Part shown: positions 60,600 through 64,000 of the stretch, in pieces | Layout of the letters: every line of letters starts with the position of its first letter | Position numbering within the stretch: position 1 is the stretch's first letter | Assembly: GCA_030035585.1 (NCBI GenBank) | Contig: CM057469.1 | Span: 64,559,501 to 64,623,500 of the forward strand | DNA length: 64,000 bases | Source of the DNA: Dugong dugon | Lineage: Eukaryota; Chordata; Mammalia; Sirenia; Dugongidae | Reading direction: 5' to 3' | Position numbers and translations under genes: made by a program | The notes under the pieces: model-generated | The model's input: the letters and a program-made list of their open reading frames with translations, nothing else | Database searches by the model: none | Told to the model about the DNA's origin: nothing

Positions 60600-61120
60600 G
60601 TAGTGAGCCTCACAATGGCTCCACTGATTTCTCTACTGGCCCTTGCTATGCACATGGTCAATTAGAATTGAAAATCCTGTGCTGATTTCATTCGCTGGAA
60701 TTTTTAAGCAGGTCAAGAAGAAAGATGTTATTGAAAGGAAAAGTCTCATCTAAATAAGAAAGGCGCACGTGGCCATCTGCTCTTAGCTATACATATCAAA
60801 AGTTATTTCAGCTGAACTGCCCGCTATGTTTAAAAAGATGTGTCAAAAATCAACCTCAAATCTGTTTATGGTAAAATATCCCAAATGTTTCTTTTTAAGT
60901 CCCCAAATATGCAATACACAGTTCACTTCCTATCTGTGATTCATGAGCCCATTTGACCCCAGCGCTCACCGAGCTTGACTGAGTTGCAGGCAGTGGAACA
61001 TTCAATCACTCTTAGAACACTTTTCCTACATGGGGTATCAACAGGGCCGTGGGTCTTTTGAACGTTGTAAAAATAACTTTGAATCATCTTTACTCAAATT
61101 AATTTTAAGTGTTGTCTGCA
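60600..61120. promoter_or_regulatory. Candidate conserved non-coding (enhancer-like) block
   Basis: Repeat-free, moderate GC, with homeodomain-type words (caattagaattg, ttaattttaa) and no SINE interruption. No coding frame. Confidence 0.3.
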
Positions 61121-63279
61121 TGTAGGCTTGGAGGAACAAAATTTGAGGCATGAAGCAGCCAAACCTGTTTCCCTTCTTCCCTCATGGCAACTTGAGGTTC
61201 TTGTGCATCCTCTGCCCAGTGCTCAGACTCAAAAAAATGCAAGACCTACACTTAAAGATCAAGTTTTTTAAACATTAATTTCTCTTTTCATACAGAAAAA
61301 TTGTATGTGAGAATCTACTTTTAGGAATTTCTTCATACTGATAAGAAACAGAGAGAGGGCTTTTTGTTTTTTAAGTATTTTATACTGTTTGCATAATTAG
61401 AGTCATTATTCTATACGATTAAAATATTTTTTCAGATGAGGCATCTTTCATATAATAACGTCAATATATTAATTTAACCAATATCTGAGCATACTCCTCT
61501 GTAGTACAGATATAGCTAGTTGCAACTGTCATTAAAATTTCATTGTGTTAGAATATGTTAAAATTCGAATTCAAGAATATTTTTATAAACTCTAATTGTA
61601 ACACAAAACTAACATTTATTTTTGGTTACAAAATTATATCCAAATATATTATGTGCATATTTTATATATTACATACATGTACATGACATACATGTTTTTA
61701 GCATCGACATATGCTCAGCAAGAGTTTAATTGTTACCTAAGGTCTTCAGATGAATAAATAATAATTGGATTAAGAACATTCTAATAGGCAAAACACAAGA
61801 ATCTTGATATATCCCTGACATAACATATCCACTGGCTGTTTTGTATATCTACTGTGTTTGTTCTGTCATTTCAAATAAATCATTACCATTGTGTAAGAAG
61901 AATAAACTGTACTATAGTAAACTGTTCTTTCTCCGTTATGCTCTGAAAAACCATTTGTTCTTGAATTGGCGTTACGTAGTTCAACTATTTCAATCAAGTC
62001 CATTATCTTCTTTCCTTTGAAAGATGCCTTTTTAGTAACCTGTATTCCCAGTGGTCAATGTCCTGTTTTGTTTTTAGAAAGTAAGTGAATTTTCAATCTA
62101 TTTGTTCATTGTTTATCTTTAATAGATCAGTAGTAAAATTCATCCTTAGGCAAGAACTCCACTATATGTATAGGAAGAACTGTCTACTTAAAGATTATAC
62201 AGTCAGGTCCAAGAATTTCTAAATAAAGTTATTTATTAGTTCACACTGGAGTCTCACTACATAGAATGTCACCTAACTTGTGTAGCTTGTTTTTTTCTAG
62301 ATACAAACCATGTCAGTTCTTTAAGGTATATATACTTCTCAACAATAGTAACATTAAAACAAAAAGAACATTTAAAAAAAAAACATTTTCTTTAGAACGA
62401 TCACATAATGCATTGGTAAAACAAATCCTCATTAATTTGTGTGTTGATGTATAAACAGTGCTGTTGGTACACATATGTTTTGAAAATCCATTTAAAAATA
62501 ATTCTTTTTGGCTTGCAAGGAGTATTAGGAGAAAATACAAATATATGTGTATGTATATATATTTGTTTCATATATATATGAAATGGTAAGTTTAAACAGT
62601 TATTCCTTATTAATAAAGACTAATTAAATTACATATCAAAACTTGGTAATTAAGAGACAGTGTATGCACAGTTGTTCTGTATTTACATCTCAGATCTGGG
62701 TATATGTCTTGATAAAATTATTAAACTTTATTCTATTTGAGTTAAGTAAACTAAAAATAATGTACTGTAAATATATACATTATTAAAAATATGAACACTT
62801 GTTTGGTGAATGATTATTCAGTGTTAAGACCCAGAAAATAGGCATGAAAACAAATACAAACCCTCTAGAGCCCACAAAAAAATTTAATCCAACTGTCATT
62901 TAACCCAGAGAAATTCGCCTATCAAAGTACATGAATTGAGCATTTCTTCCAAATCATTTGTATGAAATGATCCTTTCCTTAAGCAATTAGTTTAATAGCA
63001 AAAATGATTTAATGGCTGCAAAGTTTTAAATAACAAGAAACACCAAGTCTAACAATCATCAGTCTTGTAGCATTTTTACCCAAATGATTTCAAAATGCTC
63101 ACCGTTTCTACATCCTATTCATATCATTGAAATTCAGCCATCTCTGAAATGTTCAGCCAGCATATTAATAAGGCTTTCTAGAACCAGGAAACTGACTACA
63201 TATATCTTGATAAATATGCCCATACTGCCCCCATGAACACATCTTCAAGAGATAGATAGCTACACATAAAATAGCCCTT
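61121..63279. other. AT-rich unique sequence
   Basis: Nothing recognised. A TA-rich alternation lies at about 62540-62580. Confidence 0.35.
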
Positions 63280-64000
63280 TCCTGTGGGTGTCGGTTAACC
63301 CCACAAACACGTGAACTTCCTATAGGCACACACCCAACAGGCATTGGCGATTAGGTGATTGAAAACCTTGCCCACAAAGGAAAAATTTTGTATGTGATGA
63401 CATCACCAGCAAACCTGGGTTTCTCTGTGGTATAATGATATAATTGCCTGGCTGAGTGTGAGTGTGTATGAGAGAAAAAGAGAGAGAGAGAGGCTTTAAA
63501 GAACAGCATCATCAGAAACGGCATAACCTTCTGCAAGGTTTACAAGAACCTTTCCAAAAAGATCTTTGACTTTTTCCAGATTTCATACAGCTTAAGTTCA
63601 TTCAAAAATACATTCCTTGCACAAGCGAATTATGTTCTGTTCGGTTATAGCACGCTGTTCATCCTAAAATATCGCGACGGGGGTCTGTGGAGATGAGGTT
63701 TCTATACCAAATGAGGCATGTGTGTCTGTACAATACGATGCAGGAGTTGCAGCGTCCCTTGAGACCTGCATTTGAATGGCTAAGACGTCTTGGCTTTAAG
63801 GGTAATGAAAGGGTTAAAAATCGAGGCCGTCTGGGGTAAGAGAAAGGGGATATTGTTGTCTTTAATCTTTCCGCAGCATGTGTAAGACTTCCATCCCGGA
63901 TCTGCACATAGCAGTGGAATAGGCTCGGCATGCATTGCGTGCAAGCTCCTTGATTGTAAAGGGGGGGAAAAAAACCTGGCTGGAGTCCAGACAGGCTGGA
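63280..64000. promoter_or_regulatory. Repeat-free, CpG-containing block at the window edge
   Basis: Raised GC with CpGs (atatcgcgacggg near 63670, 'tcgaggccgtctgg' near 63820). A 90-codon minus frame (63659-63931) has no recognisable family. It could be the edge of a promoter or conserved element continuing beyond the window. Nothing decisive is seen. Confidence 0.3.

Noticed and set aside
63659-63931. 90-codon minus-strand frame near the window end
   Set aside because: No recognisable family and no splice signals checked out; kept only as part of the CpG-bearing block.

Overview
This window is nuclear DNA from a placental mammal of the Afrotheria, most likely an elephant or close relative. 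The call rests on about two dozen AfroSINE copies (tRNA-like head, RTE-like tail), a BovB/RTE-type LINE sharing that tail, and one lineage-type L1 3'UTR present four times. These sit beside old shared mammalian repeats (L2, MIR, MER5A, MER20, an old L1). No bacterial features, CRISPR array, RNA gene or intact protein-coding gene is visible. The AT-rich, repeat-dense character fits a long intron or a gene desert.

Layout. 1-4378: plus-strand RTE copy cut by an L1 fragment (461-1517) and a solo LTR (3028-3431), ending in a TCTA microsatellite. 4.5-11 kb: scattered SINEs and an unexplained GC-rich block (5925-6530). 11-22 kb: old L1, MER20, MER5A, two AfroSINEs, long unique stretches, and one candidate spliced exon on the minus strand (21478-21638). 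22-27 kb: mostly repeat-free, with an enhancer-like unique block near 24.6-25.3 kb. 27.1-28.8 kb: an L1 3'UTR abutting a 5'-truncated RTE, with TCTA microsatellites on both sides. 30-39 kb: a dense SINE field plus a long L2 copy and a clean L1 insertion. 39.2-45.7 kb: an RTE-derived internally deleted element, an old L1 with a tiny RTE/SINE tail inside it, and a minus-strand RTE copy carrying two solo LTRs, one of which carries a SINE. 46-56 kb: further SINEs, another L1 3'UTR, a second internally deleted RTE element, and a SINE-rich patch with a duplicated 33-bp segment. 56-64 kb: largely unique sequence with three candidate regulatory blocks (57.2, 60.6-61.1 and 63.3-64.0 kb).

How the parts relate. 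RTE would supply the machinery for AfroSINE and for the short RTE-derived elements. The window shows the link directly: two elements join the RTE 5'UTR to the RTE 3' tail with the middle missing, and one AfroSINE class carries about 60 bp matching that 5'UTR between its tRNA-like head and RTE-like tail. Nested insertions with target-site duplications give a relative order: old L1, then RTE, then solo LTRs and young L1 fragments, with AfroSINE insertions as late events.
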